Shown piece by piece: positions 12,096 through 22,814 of a DNA stretch of 64,000 nt. The first letter of the stretch is position 1; each line of letters opens with the position of its first letter. The position numbers were made by a program, and so were the translations under genes. The stretch is from Polytrichum commune (Eukaryota > Streptophyta > Polytrichopsida > Polytrichales > Polytrichaceae). Below the pieces are notes generated by a model. That model saw only the letters and a program-made list of their open reading frames with translations, did not search any database and was not told where the DNA came from. The stretch covers positions 11,782,001 to 11,846,000 of the forward strand of contig OX485806.1 of assembly GCA_950295325.1 (NCBI GenBank). The letters are read 5' to 3'.

Positions 12096-12479
12096 ATTTA
12101 TCAGTGTTCAGGACTCCTGAATTTGATATTTCGGCTTCCGGCTATTGTGACAATTTTACAATACTGCGTGGACGTGTGCCCAGCTGGGGAACTTAAAAAC
12201 TTGGGGTTTGTTAATATAGTATGGGTAGATGCGTTGTCTAGGAGAGCTATGTCAGGGTTTGGTGTAATTTGACCGTGAAAAATCGTGTAGTTTTCGACAT
12301 CCGGGTTGAAGGCTGAAGGGATGTCAAGGTTGTAAGTTTTCCGAGACTAGTTTCAGAGTATCTGCAATTCCTTATATATTTTTACGAGATAGGATGAGGC
12401 ACGGCATTTTTTAGCAAAATGATTTTTTTTTTCCGCATTTGTGGCAGCTTCCCTTCAATGACGTAAAGAAGAAGGATTT

Positions 12480-13286
12480 AGGCTTATGGGGCATCCCCGT
12501 GCCACATACGTGGAAGGCCTGAGGTAAGGCTTTCAAAAAGAACCTCGTGGAGGTTGGTGTGATGCTTCAGCTGCGTGCACTTCAGGTAATGTAGATACAG
12601 TTCTGTGGACCTCTCGAGCTGCGGGTATAGTCGTATAAATCTCTCGAGTTGGGCACAATTCAGGTTTTGTGTGTAGTAGCTGCTAATGTTTCTCTGCAAG
12701 GAGAAGATGAGACATGAGATGTGAGTGCTGCTTGAATTTCATGGTTCTATATTGCTGAGACAATATACTTGTAGCTGGGGGAAAGGTAGATAATGTATTT
12801 TTAATGAGTTCAGATTCTGTAATGGTTTGTCTGTAGAGTTGGAGCCGAGCTGTGATGCGGTTAAGTTGAAGGGCACGAAGTTAGGGAAATCTGACACCCT
12901 AAAATTTATCCAATCGTTGCGGGTTTGAGGTAGGAAAAAAACTTATTGGTGATGAAAACGTGCATGTAATTGACTCCCAAAGTCAGCTAGATCATGAACT
13001 TGGATATACTGCAAGCGAAATGAAGGATCGAGGTGGTGGCGCATGATAAGTAAGGCTTGCCATTTGCATGCATGAGAAAGGTCAACAACTTCTTTAGCAT
13101 TCAAAGTGTTTGCCAAATCTTCGGCGGATAGAACTGCCTTGGCATCGTTCAACCACTCCATGAAGTTAGATCTATCTAAATTTAGAGCAATGGAAAATAA
13201 AGTGTGAAGGCGAAAATCGACAGCGGTGCTTTGTGTGGACATTACTTCGGTGTTATCTAGATTTTGTGGGATGCGACGTGGTGCCA
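12480..13286 (-). pseudogene. Copia gag, broken
   Basis: Starts at an ATG at 13286. The first 114 residues are open to 12943 and contain FSIALNLDRSNFMEWLNDAK and CKWQALLIMRHHLDPSFRLQ, a clear Ty1/copia gag (UBN2/RVT-gag type) pattern. After a frameshift the frame continues with SLKIHYLPFP and QQYRTMKFKQHSHLMSHLLL, again typical gag. Further downstream a shifted piece (NAEKKNHFAKKCRASSYLVK, near 12370-12440) resembles the zinc-knuckle segment. Non-functional. Confidence 0.75.
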
Positions 13287-13485
13287 TAGAGGGAGAAAAA
13301 TACATGTATAGGAAAGTGTTGACACGGTAGCTATAGCACAAATAAATTTGAATAAGGAATAATCTAGCGTCAAACAAAATATACTACTCAAGCTATCTAA
13401 GAGTTGTTTAAAAGCAGTAGAAATCAAGCTGTCTAAGAGTGGCAGCCTAAAGGTCGGAGGAAGTTGAAAGAGCACAAGAGCGAAA

Positions 13486-13692
13486 ATGCTGATAACGTGA
13501 TATGCAAAAGGATAGGTAGTGTTTAAGGTAGAGAGAACTACAGAGTATGAGTTGATAAAATTCTCCATATGCCAGGAGGTTCAATTTATGTAAAATACGA
13601 AATGTCTTAATAAACTGACAAGCATCACTACCTATCTTTATTTACAGGAAGGCGCAACCTTCCTTTTCTAACTCTATACCTTCTCATCATGA
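13486..13692 (-). repeat. Copia element, 5' LTR and primer-binding site
   Basis: The LTR segment (13498-13692) matches the 3' LTR. Its inner edge on the minus strand ends GCATATCA, followed by CGTTATCAGCAT (13486-13497), a decayed match to the plant copia primer site complementary to initiator-Met tRNA (usual core TGGTATCAGAGC). The outer edge beyond 13692 diverges from the other LTR and looks truncated. No target duplication could be paired. Confidence 0.65.
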
Positions 13693-14126
13693 TACACACA
13701 TATATACACACAGACCCCTTCCGAACTAACCTAATTTTTAGAATTATTGGAGTTGTGTTTACTGAACAATAGTGGATTTACATCATCTAAGGTTGAAAAA
13801 ACCTAGTGATTGAAAGACAACATTAACAAAGTTTTAGGGAGATCAAGCAAAGTGAAGTACATGTGGAGTTCAGGGAGATCAGAGCACATGTGAAGTACAT
13901 GTGAAGTACATGTGGAGTTCAGGCGGATACAAAACTGAAGATACTACGCAGGTATGCATAGAATATTATCAATTATTTTTTATTTTTTTTAAAATGTTAT
14001 TATTTATCCGCGTGAATTAATCAAACCGCTCACAGTTGGGGTAAGGTTCGCAGTTTAAATATAAAAGAAGTTAGTGAATAGAAATCAAATTTAGGTCAAT
14101 TAGTAAGTGTGAAGAAACATAGCCAA

Positions 14127-14250
14127 AAAAATAATGAAAGACAACGTCGAATGAGCAAAGAACATTATAGGACAATGTTGAATGAATGAAGAACAACATA
14201 AAACAATATCGAATGAATGAATAATAACGTAAGACAATGTCGAATGGAGG
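14127..14250. repeat. Short tandem repeat, ~37-bp unit
   Basis: About three and a half units built on GACAA(C/T)(G/A)T(C/T)GAATGA followed by an AAGAACAA-like stretch. A smaller direct repeat of GTGAAGTACATGTGGAGTTC lies just before it at 13850-13925. The flanking 13700-14760 shows no gene. Confidence 0.7.
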
Positions 14251-14764
14251 ACGGCGATGAACAAAAGATTACGAAGGACGGAAACGAAAGGAGGAGGACG
14301 TCAAGCAGATGAAGTTGAGCGAATAAAAGTTGTTAGATCATCTAGTTGGAAAACCAAGATTATTGGATCTAGGGGTTTAGAGAATGATGACTAAGGTGGT
14401 GGCGGCTGTAAATGCCAATCGTAAGATGTAGGTATAGCTAGATCTACGGCCAATAAGGCTTTATGGTTGAAAGGGGTAGTCCCTCGAAGAAAGCGCGTGG
14501 CCTCACTTCTCACTTCCATTCCATTGCGGTTAGACATATTTTCATTTTTACCTTGTCTATGTATGTAAGGATATAAAGCTCTTCGAATTAAAAGAATAGA
14601 AATGTTGAACAAAAGGGTTTGTGAACCAAATGAATGTTGAATGACAAGGTTTTTTTAACCCTATTGAAGAGTTGTGTTATAGGTTAATTACATTATCCTT
14701 TGATATCCTAAATTTATTATTGTATAAGTTGTTATTACAGTTTTTGCTTCATTAGATTTTTTAT

Positions 14765-15196
14765 TGGTCATGCATTAGTTTCTGCATTAGTCTTGCATTA
14801 GATTATGCATTAGTTTTTATATTATTTTTGTAGTAGCCTCTGTGTTAGTATTTTGCATTATGTTTCACATTAGTCCTCTATACTAATTTTCTTTATTAAT
14901 CTCATGTATTAGATTCTGCATTAGTTTCATGCATCAATGTTTAACACTAGTTTTCTGCATTATCTTTTGTATCAGTCATCTACATTAATCTTCTATATTA
15001 GTTTTTTCCATTAGGTTTTACATTAGACTCTACATCAATCCTCTACATTATTCTCATGCATCATGTTCTACATTATTCCTCTGCATTAGATTTTGTGTTA
15101 GGCTTTGCGCTAGTGTTCTGCAATAATGTTCTGAGTGTTATGCATTAGTGTTCTGCATTAATCGAGTGTATTAGGCTTTGCATTAGTGTTCTACAT
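14765..15196. repeat. Degenerate CATTAG-type tandem array (~430 bp)
   Basis: Roughly thirty imperfect units of 10-18 bp built on TCTGCATTAG (variants TTTGCATTAG, TCTACATTA, TATATTAGTTT). The unit length varies, so it is a diffuse minisatellite rather than a clean one. No ORF. Confidence 0.8.
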
Positions 15197-15730
15197 TATA
15201 AGAATTACAAGGTCATTGTTTGAAGGCATCAAAGTATTATACGCATCCGGCCAATCTTGTGGGTTGTTACTTTGCTTGGAGTAACAATTGTCACCACAAA
15301 CTCCCTCAAGCACTGACTCCTCCAATTTTGGGTAGGCATCTTCACAAAGGGATTAGTGAGTTTGATCCTCTTTGAAAGATATTATTTGCATCGTGGCCAA
15401 ATTGTAACCCATTCTCGCCATACTCGATACTTGCCAATTGATTCAACGTATTTGCTGACCCCACTAAGTCGTGAAAATCGGAAGTCCTTTCTAACCATAC
15501 CATGCCACCAATTTTGGAGAATTTTTTCCACAGGATTCGTTACATGTGAGATGCAAAGGGACAAACAGATGGGAATACTTGTTCTTAAAGTGAGATACTA
15601 ATTAAAAATGACAGGAGAATTGCACATGGATGAAACATTGTTGAGATACAAAGTTCTTAGATACAGTAGATTTTTGAGAATTCGCAAAAATCGAATGGTC
15701 ACTGTATTGGAGCTAAAACTTCCGAAGGCG

Positions 15731-15754
15731 AAAAAAAAAAAAAAAAAAAAAAAA
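15731..15754. repeat. Poly-A tract (24 bp)
   Basis: Uninterrupted A run. It could mark a retrotransposed 3' end, but no coding match was found upstream (15200-15730). Confidence 0.6.
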
Positions 15755-16049
15755 CCTTTAGATGCAAGAACTAATGTTGACCTCAAATCAAGGGTAAGAG
15801 AAGCAGAAATATCTATGTAATATGCATACACTCCCTAGCATATATATATACTCAAAGTGCGCTTTAGATGAACATCAAGCATTGTCCTCAACTTTGCTAA
15901 GCACATTCAAGTCTTTCTCTAGCATATTTGTTGGGTAGATCCTCAATTCTATTTGTCCGTCCAATCTATATATTTTGTCTTCAGCTTGTGCTCATCGTAC
16001 GTGAATTTGTTATACACAAGACCTAAATACTGAAGACTTGCAACATCAC

Positions 16050-17626
16050 TACCTAGTTAGATGACTCTAATATGGGTATTCATTGGGTTGATGAATTTCT
16101 TTCCATTGTGGATATAGTCTTTGTCATGAAGACTAAATGCGTCACCTATAGCATTTACACTTGCCGTCAACAACCACCCATCACATTTTACTTTCAAGTG
16201 ATCTCTTGTCATAACCTTGGAATTTGCCAGCATTAATTGGCGTTTTCTTGAATCGCACATTGTTTGAATTTCGTTTTGTATTACAAAAAGCTCGCGGTTG
16301 AAGAAGATGAACGCTCAGTTGCATCATTTGCGACACAAATTATTTCATCGTTATGTCCATTCTCAAGGTTGTATTGGATGTCTAAAGCAAACTCGTCGAA
16401 AACGAAGCCCCCATTGAAGTAGCATTAAGTTTTGTCATATATCTTGGTGGTATCATTGGTGTCGACTCCAAAATTGCTCATTTTTCTTTGCAATACGGAT
16501 GACATCCTCTAAAATATTCACACCCTCTTACTTCACTTGTTGGAGTAATTCGGGTAGTAATCCAATCATGAAATGCTTCACCACCAATGTCATAATTTTT
16601 TTGAAAATTGAATTTTTGGCACTATAACCTCGAACTTGTAATCTCCAAGTAATCTGAACGGACAACCTTTGTACTCTATCAATATAATCTTTCACCTTCT
16701 CTGAAATTCCTTGTTTGACTTGATTTAACTCACAAATAAGGGTCTTGTAAGAATATTTTTTTACTAAACTCTGTGATCAAACCTACACTTTAGCGTTATT
16801 AAGATACTTTGGTAGCCTTCGGTTGTCTCTCATACCATTGATAAGCTATTCTTTAAAGATAATATGGTAAAAATATGACCTAATTTTTTGTTATCCTATT
16901 CCGTGCACTTATGCATGTCATTTTGTAGTTTCTTTGAAGTATTCATGGATCTTCATCCTTAGTTCCTTTAAACAATATTTTTTTAATATAAACCTTGCTC
17001 TTATAAGTCAAATTTTAAATTCTTACTGATACTAAATTCAATCAAAGTTCCTCCTGACCTCTCAAAAACTCAAGAAGACGGATAGCTATAAGTATCGCAT
17101 TTGTTACAATCTCTCAGGCAAGTAACTCAATCCACGAGCCCATAATATCTAATGTTCTCCAAATTATAGCCTCTTGAATATCTATTGTACGAAAACTCGC
17201 TTCACACCTCTCAAAAATATCCCTAAAAAAAAGAATATTGTATAAGGCAAACTTCAGAATATCATAACTCCTTCTGGCATACTTTGAATGTCCTCAAATT
17301 TTGAAGGTGATTAGAAAAACTAATCATAAACCACCTCCCAAAATTAAAATTCAATCTCATTTTTTTGCTTTAAAATTATACTCCTTATATTATGCAAATG
17401 TAAGAAAATCTTCAAAATATCATAATTTCTTTTTACTTACTCCAAATATCGTCAAATTTTGATAGTGATTAGAAAAACTAGTTGTAAACCACCCCACAAA
17501 ATTTTAATTCATCTCCATTTTTTTCCTTAAGGTTATGCCATTTTCAATATTAACTATTAGAAGGACCTTCCCATATACTGGTTCTCAAGAAGTTGTCAAC
17601 GCGGGTAGCATCAATGAAACCAAAAA
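16050..17626 (-). pseudogene. LTR-retrotransposon gag remnant
   Basis: On the minus strand, bases about 16660-16790 read in one frame KTLICELNQVKQGISEKVKD then YIDRVQRLSVQITWRLQV. This is a typical retroelement gag segment (long helix with an xYIDRVQxL core). In a continuing or shifted frame come HFMIGLLPELLQQVK and later FDEFALDIQYNLENGHNDE and MCDSRKRQLMLANSKVM (to 16057), which are not recognised. Stops are common. It lies about 0.9 kb inside the probable LTR at 17627-18176, a reasonable gag position. Whether it is gypsy or copia cannot be decided because no pol motif was found. Confidence 0.5.
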
Positions 17627-18176
17627 TGTTGGACCCTTTTGATATAGAGGTAAGTAATATAAAGAAAGAGAGAATCACGATTTAGAAATTTTATAAATAA
17701 ATATAGCTCTCACCTTTGTTAACCCTTCAAGGCTGAGGCCTTAGTACAAACTTTACTCATAATTCTAATGCGCAGGTCTATCCTACATCACACTATCACT
17801 CATTTCTAATTCTAACACTCAAGTCTATCCTACGTCACACTATTACTCTCATAAGGGCTACAAGAAGGTGTAGAACTCTTCACCGATAGCCTTTTTATAT
17901 TACAAATTAGAATGCTTCACTATAAATATCCTAAATCTATTTACTCATATGACACATAAATCTATAATAACATAGATATGACTAACATTGAAATTCTTAC
18001 CCGGTCAACTTGATAAGGTGTAGGCCTTGTCACTGTTCTATCAAATTGGCATTAGCAAGTATTGGCCACTTGACCAATATGTTCTAGAACCTACCACAAT
18101 TCCTAGCAACTTACCTACTTTCTAATCCTAAGTAAATTTTCACAATGCTAGTAAATTTACAAATTTAACCATAACA
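17627..18176 (-). repeat. Probable LTR (550 bp) of the gag remnant
   Basis: Starts TGTTGG and ends ATAACA, giving a 4-bp inverted TGTT...AACA terminus usual for LTRs. On the minus strand the inner edge is followed by TTTTTGGTTTCATTGATGC, weakly like a tRNA primer site. It holds an internal direct repeat (TCTATCCTACATCACACTAT at about 17774 and TCTATCCTACGTCACACTAT at about 17822). No partner LTR or target duplication was found. Confidence 0.4.
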
Positions 18177-18427
18177 GTCCCATATATTTTGCATTCCTAT
18201 ACATGATTTTAATAAAGGCCCTGCATGTACATGACTCCCACCCTCCCCCTTAAGGACCACATAAAGGCCCTATACCTTACATTCTTGCTCTCTATTAGCG
18301 TGGATCCATAATATTGTATGGTGGTATTAATGTTTAGACCCTCTTTCAAAAGAGTTAATGTTTTGTATTTTTCCCCTAAAGTCGAAGAATGAATTTTGAA
18401 GCATTAGATTTTACGGATTTATAATAA

Positions 18428-18890
18428 GGGCCATCTTACACACGGACCAAGAGCTGTGACCATGAAAATCTAAGGGCTTTTGAAACTCGTATATTGGAAA
18501 TAGAAATCCAATTCTCAAATTGATGGGTCCTCAAGCTTATTGTAAAGTGAAAGTGGACCATGTTGAGAGACCATGACATATTTTTTGGATGATCTAGAAT
18601 AGTAGGTATAATAGATCTAGAAGCCAATGCCAATTCAATTTCTTGCCACGACCCCTAGTTTTGCATTAGACCCACCTCTTTTTGATGGGCTTGACGCAAT
18701 ATTCAATAATCCACAAAACATTATCCACTTGGGGCTATTTAGGACGTAATGTAGATATTTCATCCATTCAAATTTCTTGATCCCTTAGGGTCTAGTGTAA
18801 AGTGAACTTGGATCGTCTCTAGCTCTTAACCAATCACATATTTTGTATATCACGGATCAAGGGCCCTCAACCTCTAGAGTAAAGTGGACC
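18428..18890 (+). mobile_element. PIF/Harbinger-type MITE, family H1, diverged
   Basis: Starts GGGCCATCTTACACACGGAC and ends AGAGTAAAGTGGACC, flanked by TAA on both sides (18425-18427 and 18891-18893). Interior words such as GAGCTGTGACCATGAAAAT match 219-704. The right TIR is worn. Confidence 0.7.
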
Positions 18891-19117
18891 TAAGTAACTA
18901 GGTCTTAAATAAACCTTGACTTATGCGCGGATTGTGGACATAATGATATTGTAAACATGTTGTTCTTTCGGTTCATAACAATATTTAGCCTTAAGGGCTT
19001 GTTCTCTTTCTAATTTGAAACTTGTGACCTTATCGAGATCCATGATGGCATACACAAATAAAATATGCAAACATCCAAACCACTCAATGATTCTACCATT
19101 CATGATATTATTACAAA

Positions 19118-19235
19118 TAGTACACTAAATATTGCATTTAGTGTCATTGAAATTTGTTTGTCTTGCTCAATACACGGGTGGGTCATTTAGTGCATTTTAC
19201 AAATGGCGTTTAGCATAATATAGGGAGGATTAAAT
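19118..19235 (-). repeat. Repeat family C, partial copy
   Basis: Contains ACACTAAATATTGCATTTAG then TTTGTCTTGCTCAATAC, the reverse complement of the right end of 2184-2556. Confidence 0.55.
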
Positions 19236-19266
19236 TCTTTTGAAATAAAAACTATAAAGAAGTCGA

Positions 19267-19320
19267 CATAACATTACTCAACACCCACTGAACAAATACT
19301 GGGTGTTAAGTAATGTTATG
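19267..19320. repeat. 54-bp near-perfect palindrome (hairpin element)
   Basis: Left arm CATAACATTACTCAACACCC and its reverse complement GGGTGTTAAGTAATGTTATG surround a ~12-base loop. The same arm sequence appears as single or separated copies near 4996-5015 and 5103-5117, at 44006-44027 and at 52970-52989, so it is a dispersed terminal repeat. Here the two arms have nothing but the loop between them. Confidence 0.8.
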
Positions 19321-19383
19321 GACATAATGAAGGATTCATTATAAGTAGACAATCCCGTTATAAGTAAATTAGATAGGTATTAA

Positions 19384-19655
19384 ATGGAGGCCATTACTTT
19401 TAGTTCCCACGTTTTCATATGTTGTTCCCATGTTCCCGTACATTGTTCCCACGTTCCTATATACACATTCCTATGTGAGCACACGACATTCATGTTATTT
19501 GACTTCAATGTTCCCACATTCCCACAAGCCCGTAATATGTTCATGTATGCAATAAATTTGTTCCCATATGCACAATATAGACATTTTTCACATTTTGGGA
19601 CTCCCAAAAGTCCCGAAATGTTTAATATAATGTTAGAACTAATATAGGGGTTGAA
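19384..19655 (-). mobile_element. Repeat family G: GGGAAC-array element
   Basis: On the minus strand it starts ATTAAACATTTCGGGACTTT, followed by the partner GGGAGTCCC, which makes a small hairpin. It then runs into repeated (GTGGGAACA/ATGGGAACG)-type words. The same order and terminus occur at 58455-58800 on the plus strand. Translations resemble each other (ACGNVGT..., GTWEQ/GTWER), but DNA similarity explains this and neither copy has a convincing gene structure. Confidence 0.65.
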
Positions 19656-20261
19656 GTTCAAGATCTTAGGGTTTATGTTTAGCATGATCAAGAATTGGGA
19701 GCTAGGGGATTTTGAGGTTGCCATTTTTTTGTACACATATAGGATTTTCTTTGTGCTCGTGCGCACACTCCTACGGGGCCAATGTTGTGTTTTTTAGCAC
19801 ACAATCATTTATTTTTCTTGGTGAATACACCTACACTTTGTTACGCATGCATATGGTGTATGATATTTTAGTTGTTGATATGGTTGTATATGATATGCAA
19901 GTGTGATGTGGCTGTATTTTTGTATGAAGTCTCTCTAAAGTTCATGATTGCAAGAACTGTGGTTGCACTAGTATGTATGAACATGGACTTTGTATGTGCG
20001 CAATGGTATGTCTAGACCTGGATTGATCTTTATTACTTAAAAGGAATATAAACTACAATAATTGCATTGGCATGGGAATTATAAGTAATGATAGGGTGCA
20101 AACAAACAAGTTGTTTTAGAGAATTAAGTAATTTTAGGGAAACTTTAATTCATGTCTTGAAAGTAAATAGCCCCTCAACAAATAGCCCCTTAACAAATAC
20201 CCCTTCGCAACCTGTGGTGCAAAAATTCCTCTAGAGTGAGTCAATACTAATTGTAAACCGC

Positions 20262-20565
20262 CTGATAGTGCACCGCCACTAAATGTAAACCTAAAATTAT
20301 TTGTCATTCCGAGTAAAACACTTGGGCATTATAAATTTCCAATGTTGCAACTATCATTACATATTAAGTGATTTTTCATCCAAAATTCAATAATCCATGA
20401 CAATATTTCATTACAGAAATCCTAGGATGCAGAAAATACCAAAAGTGCATGAACAGTAAGTTGGGATGTCATAATTTTGTAAAATTATTCATAAGCAGTG
20501 TCATTAAAAAAGCTATCACAAGTGACATAAAATATACTTGACCTAAATACAATATTTAGTGTAGA
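20262..20565 (-). repeat. Repeat family C, long form, inverted copy
   Basis: Shares inverted words with 2184-2556 (ATTTGTCATTCC, CAATGTTGCAACT, AAGTGATTTTTCATC, CATGACAATATTTCAT). The right end reads ACCTAAATACAATATTTAGT. Confidence 0.6.
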
Positions 20566-20569
20566 CATT

Positions 20570-22814
20570 CTTAGATATAGCCAAAATGGCCCAAGATTTC
20601 TAGCATATTTCTTGTTCAATCCAAAATTCTTCCTTTTTAATGTCAATCCCATAGAGCAAGTCCATGACAACTGAAGAACCTTATAATTATAGTGGCAAAA
20701 CTACACGGGTAGATCATTCCATTGTGAAGTTAAACACCACGTGCGACCAAAAAAAATCTTCTTTTGGTAAGTTGCACCACCAAACTGGGTCAAAATTTTA
20801 TCAAATTTTTTTCATGAGTAGATATACATAGTACCTATGACATAGTTAAAAGTCGTAACTAAATTTGATGATTTGTTTTTTTCATAAAACATACCGTTTC
20901 TAACTAGAATGACACAGAATTGAACTAAAAAAATTACTACAAATAATAAAGATGACTAAAAATTTCAAAAAAGTATACAAAAGATACTATCAATGGTTAT
21001 GTATATGTAGAAAAAATATCATAAATTTTAAAATTATATATGGCATGTAATATAGGGGTAGCAAACTTTGTCCGCACGTGGTGTCAACTTGACAATGAAG
21101 TGACCTCCCCGTGCAAAACTAGCCTCAAATGTGGACAACTTCTATTGTTGTCTACACAATTTTCATGCATGCACATGGTTCTCAAAGGATGTGAATGATT
21201 GAAATTCCCATCATTTGCTTCTAGTTTCTCCTCCCTAAATAAGTTGTATGGATGGCACAAACATTGCTTTCATCCACATGCATTATTATTTATGGACAAT
21301 TTTTTCGTGCACATTCACTTAAATCCTCGTTAAATCCATATCACGTCTCATTTGATATATATATATATATATAATATATAAAAATCGTTTATGGTTTCTA
21401 TGATAGGTGACTTTTGAAGGGGCGCCCAATGTAGTTACCCTTCCTAAGAAAAGCAAAAAGTATATTGAGAATACCTAGTTTGAAAACATCTTGATGTACT
21501 ATCAATTCCATTAGCCTTTTGGCTTCCCAAACTCTAAAATCAACTTCATTTCATTCATTGGTCAATGATCCATATAAATGTGACCTGTACAATACAATGC
21601 TTGGGAAAATCTTGTCAATCCATTGGCTGGTTGCCGGTGCATATGGAACCCCTTACAACAAGAATCTGACAACATGGTACAGGTTTCTTACATTGCAGAC
21701 CCATCACCATGTCCGTAGGTACTTGCAACGATATGTGAAAATGAATTCATGATAGATTTGAGCTCTTGCCCTTTTAAGTACAAATAACATACTCTTGATG
21801 TCTGCAGAACTTGAGTTTGTCTACTGGACGATTGTTGCAGTAGCCCACATGGCAACGGTTGAGTTACTAGACAGCCACTTCATATAGGAGTTCTGCCATT
21901 TCTTCAGCTCTACTGACCTGTTCATGAAAGATTCACAGCATGAAATCTGAAATTTGAGATCTGAAATTTGAGCGAAGTGGACTAACCAATATTTGGACTG
22001 AATGGATGACTAGGTAGCCTTGTGGAAGGAACCATTCTATTGCCTTGTAAGCTAATGGACAACACATGCAGTGAGGGCTGTCGGTGGGCACAAGAAAGCA
22101 CAATTTCCCTCCACCAAACATCTGGCTTCATGTACAATTTGACGACACATTTTATCCATTGGACAGCTTCAACATCCACGTTACAAGTTAGAAGGCACCT
22201 AAATTAAGACATATATCCAAACAAACTAGCTCCAAATATCTGCAATTCTTGTCAGGCCTGACACCCAAAAGAACTCCACTGCCAAGCTGTAATACACCGT
22301 TACCTGAGAAAAAAACCCACCCCTAATCTAGTGGTTTTATCTAATATTCATCATCAAAGAGTATCGACATTAAACCCTCGGAATGAAATACCCAGCACCT
22401 TCACAAGACATGCAAAAGGAGGCAGAACTTCAAGAAAGACGTACTAGACAACCTTCATAAACGAAAAATGCTATGCATCTGGTTAATTACACCATATTGT
22501 AAATGATGATGAGCCTCCAATGTCTGTTATAATAATCTTAAAGTAGAGAACCACGGCTTCAATGCCAAATTTCTTTCACCTCGCCAGTCAATTGCAGGTT
22601 TTTTACTGACTTTTTAGTGTTGAGAGGTTATGAGTGTTAACCTACCTGGTCTACAAACCGAACATTGAATCTCCTTGGGTTACCTTGAGAGTCTGGGTCC
22701 ATAGGAAGGGACTCAAAAAAACTCTTGCAAGAATGAACACATTATCCTTTTTAATATTGATAAACAAAATTTGTTTCTAGATCATCTAGCATCCTTTATA
22801 CATCAAAATGAGCA
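20570..22814. other. No supported gene; unassigned complex stretch at 21.5-22.3 kb
   Basis: 20.6-21.4 kb is very AT-rich with an (AT)n run at about 21356-21373. 21519-22250 is less biased and has open segments on both strands (for example minus 21982-22179 with CVVKLYMKPDVWWREIVLSC). It resembles exon-like sequence, but no family was recognised and no splice chain could be built. It lies just downstream of the SDR39U1 stop codon. Confidence 0.35.

Larger units (their letters stand above)
9318..13692 (-). mobile_element. Ty1/copia LTR retrotransposon, degraded
   Basis: About 4.4 kb on the minus strand, with 5' LTR and primer site, gag, pre-integrase, integrase, RT and RNase H fragments in copia order, purine tract and 3' LTR. 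All coding parts carry frameshifts or stops. The LTRs differ at many positions, so insertion was old. No domain looks transferred from elsewhere. Confidence 0.8.
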
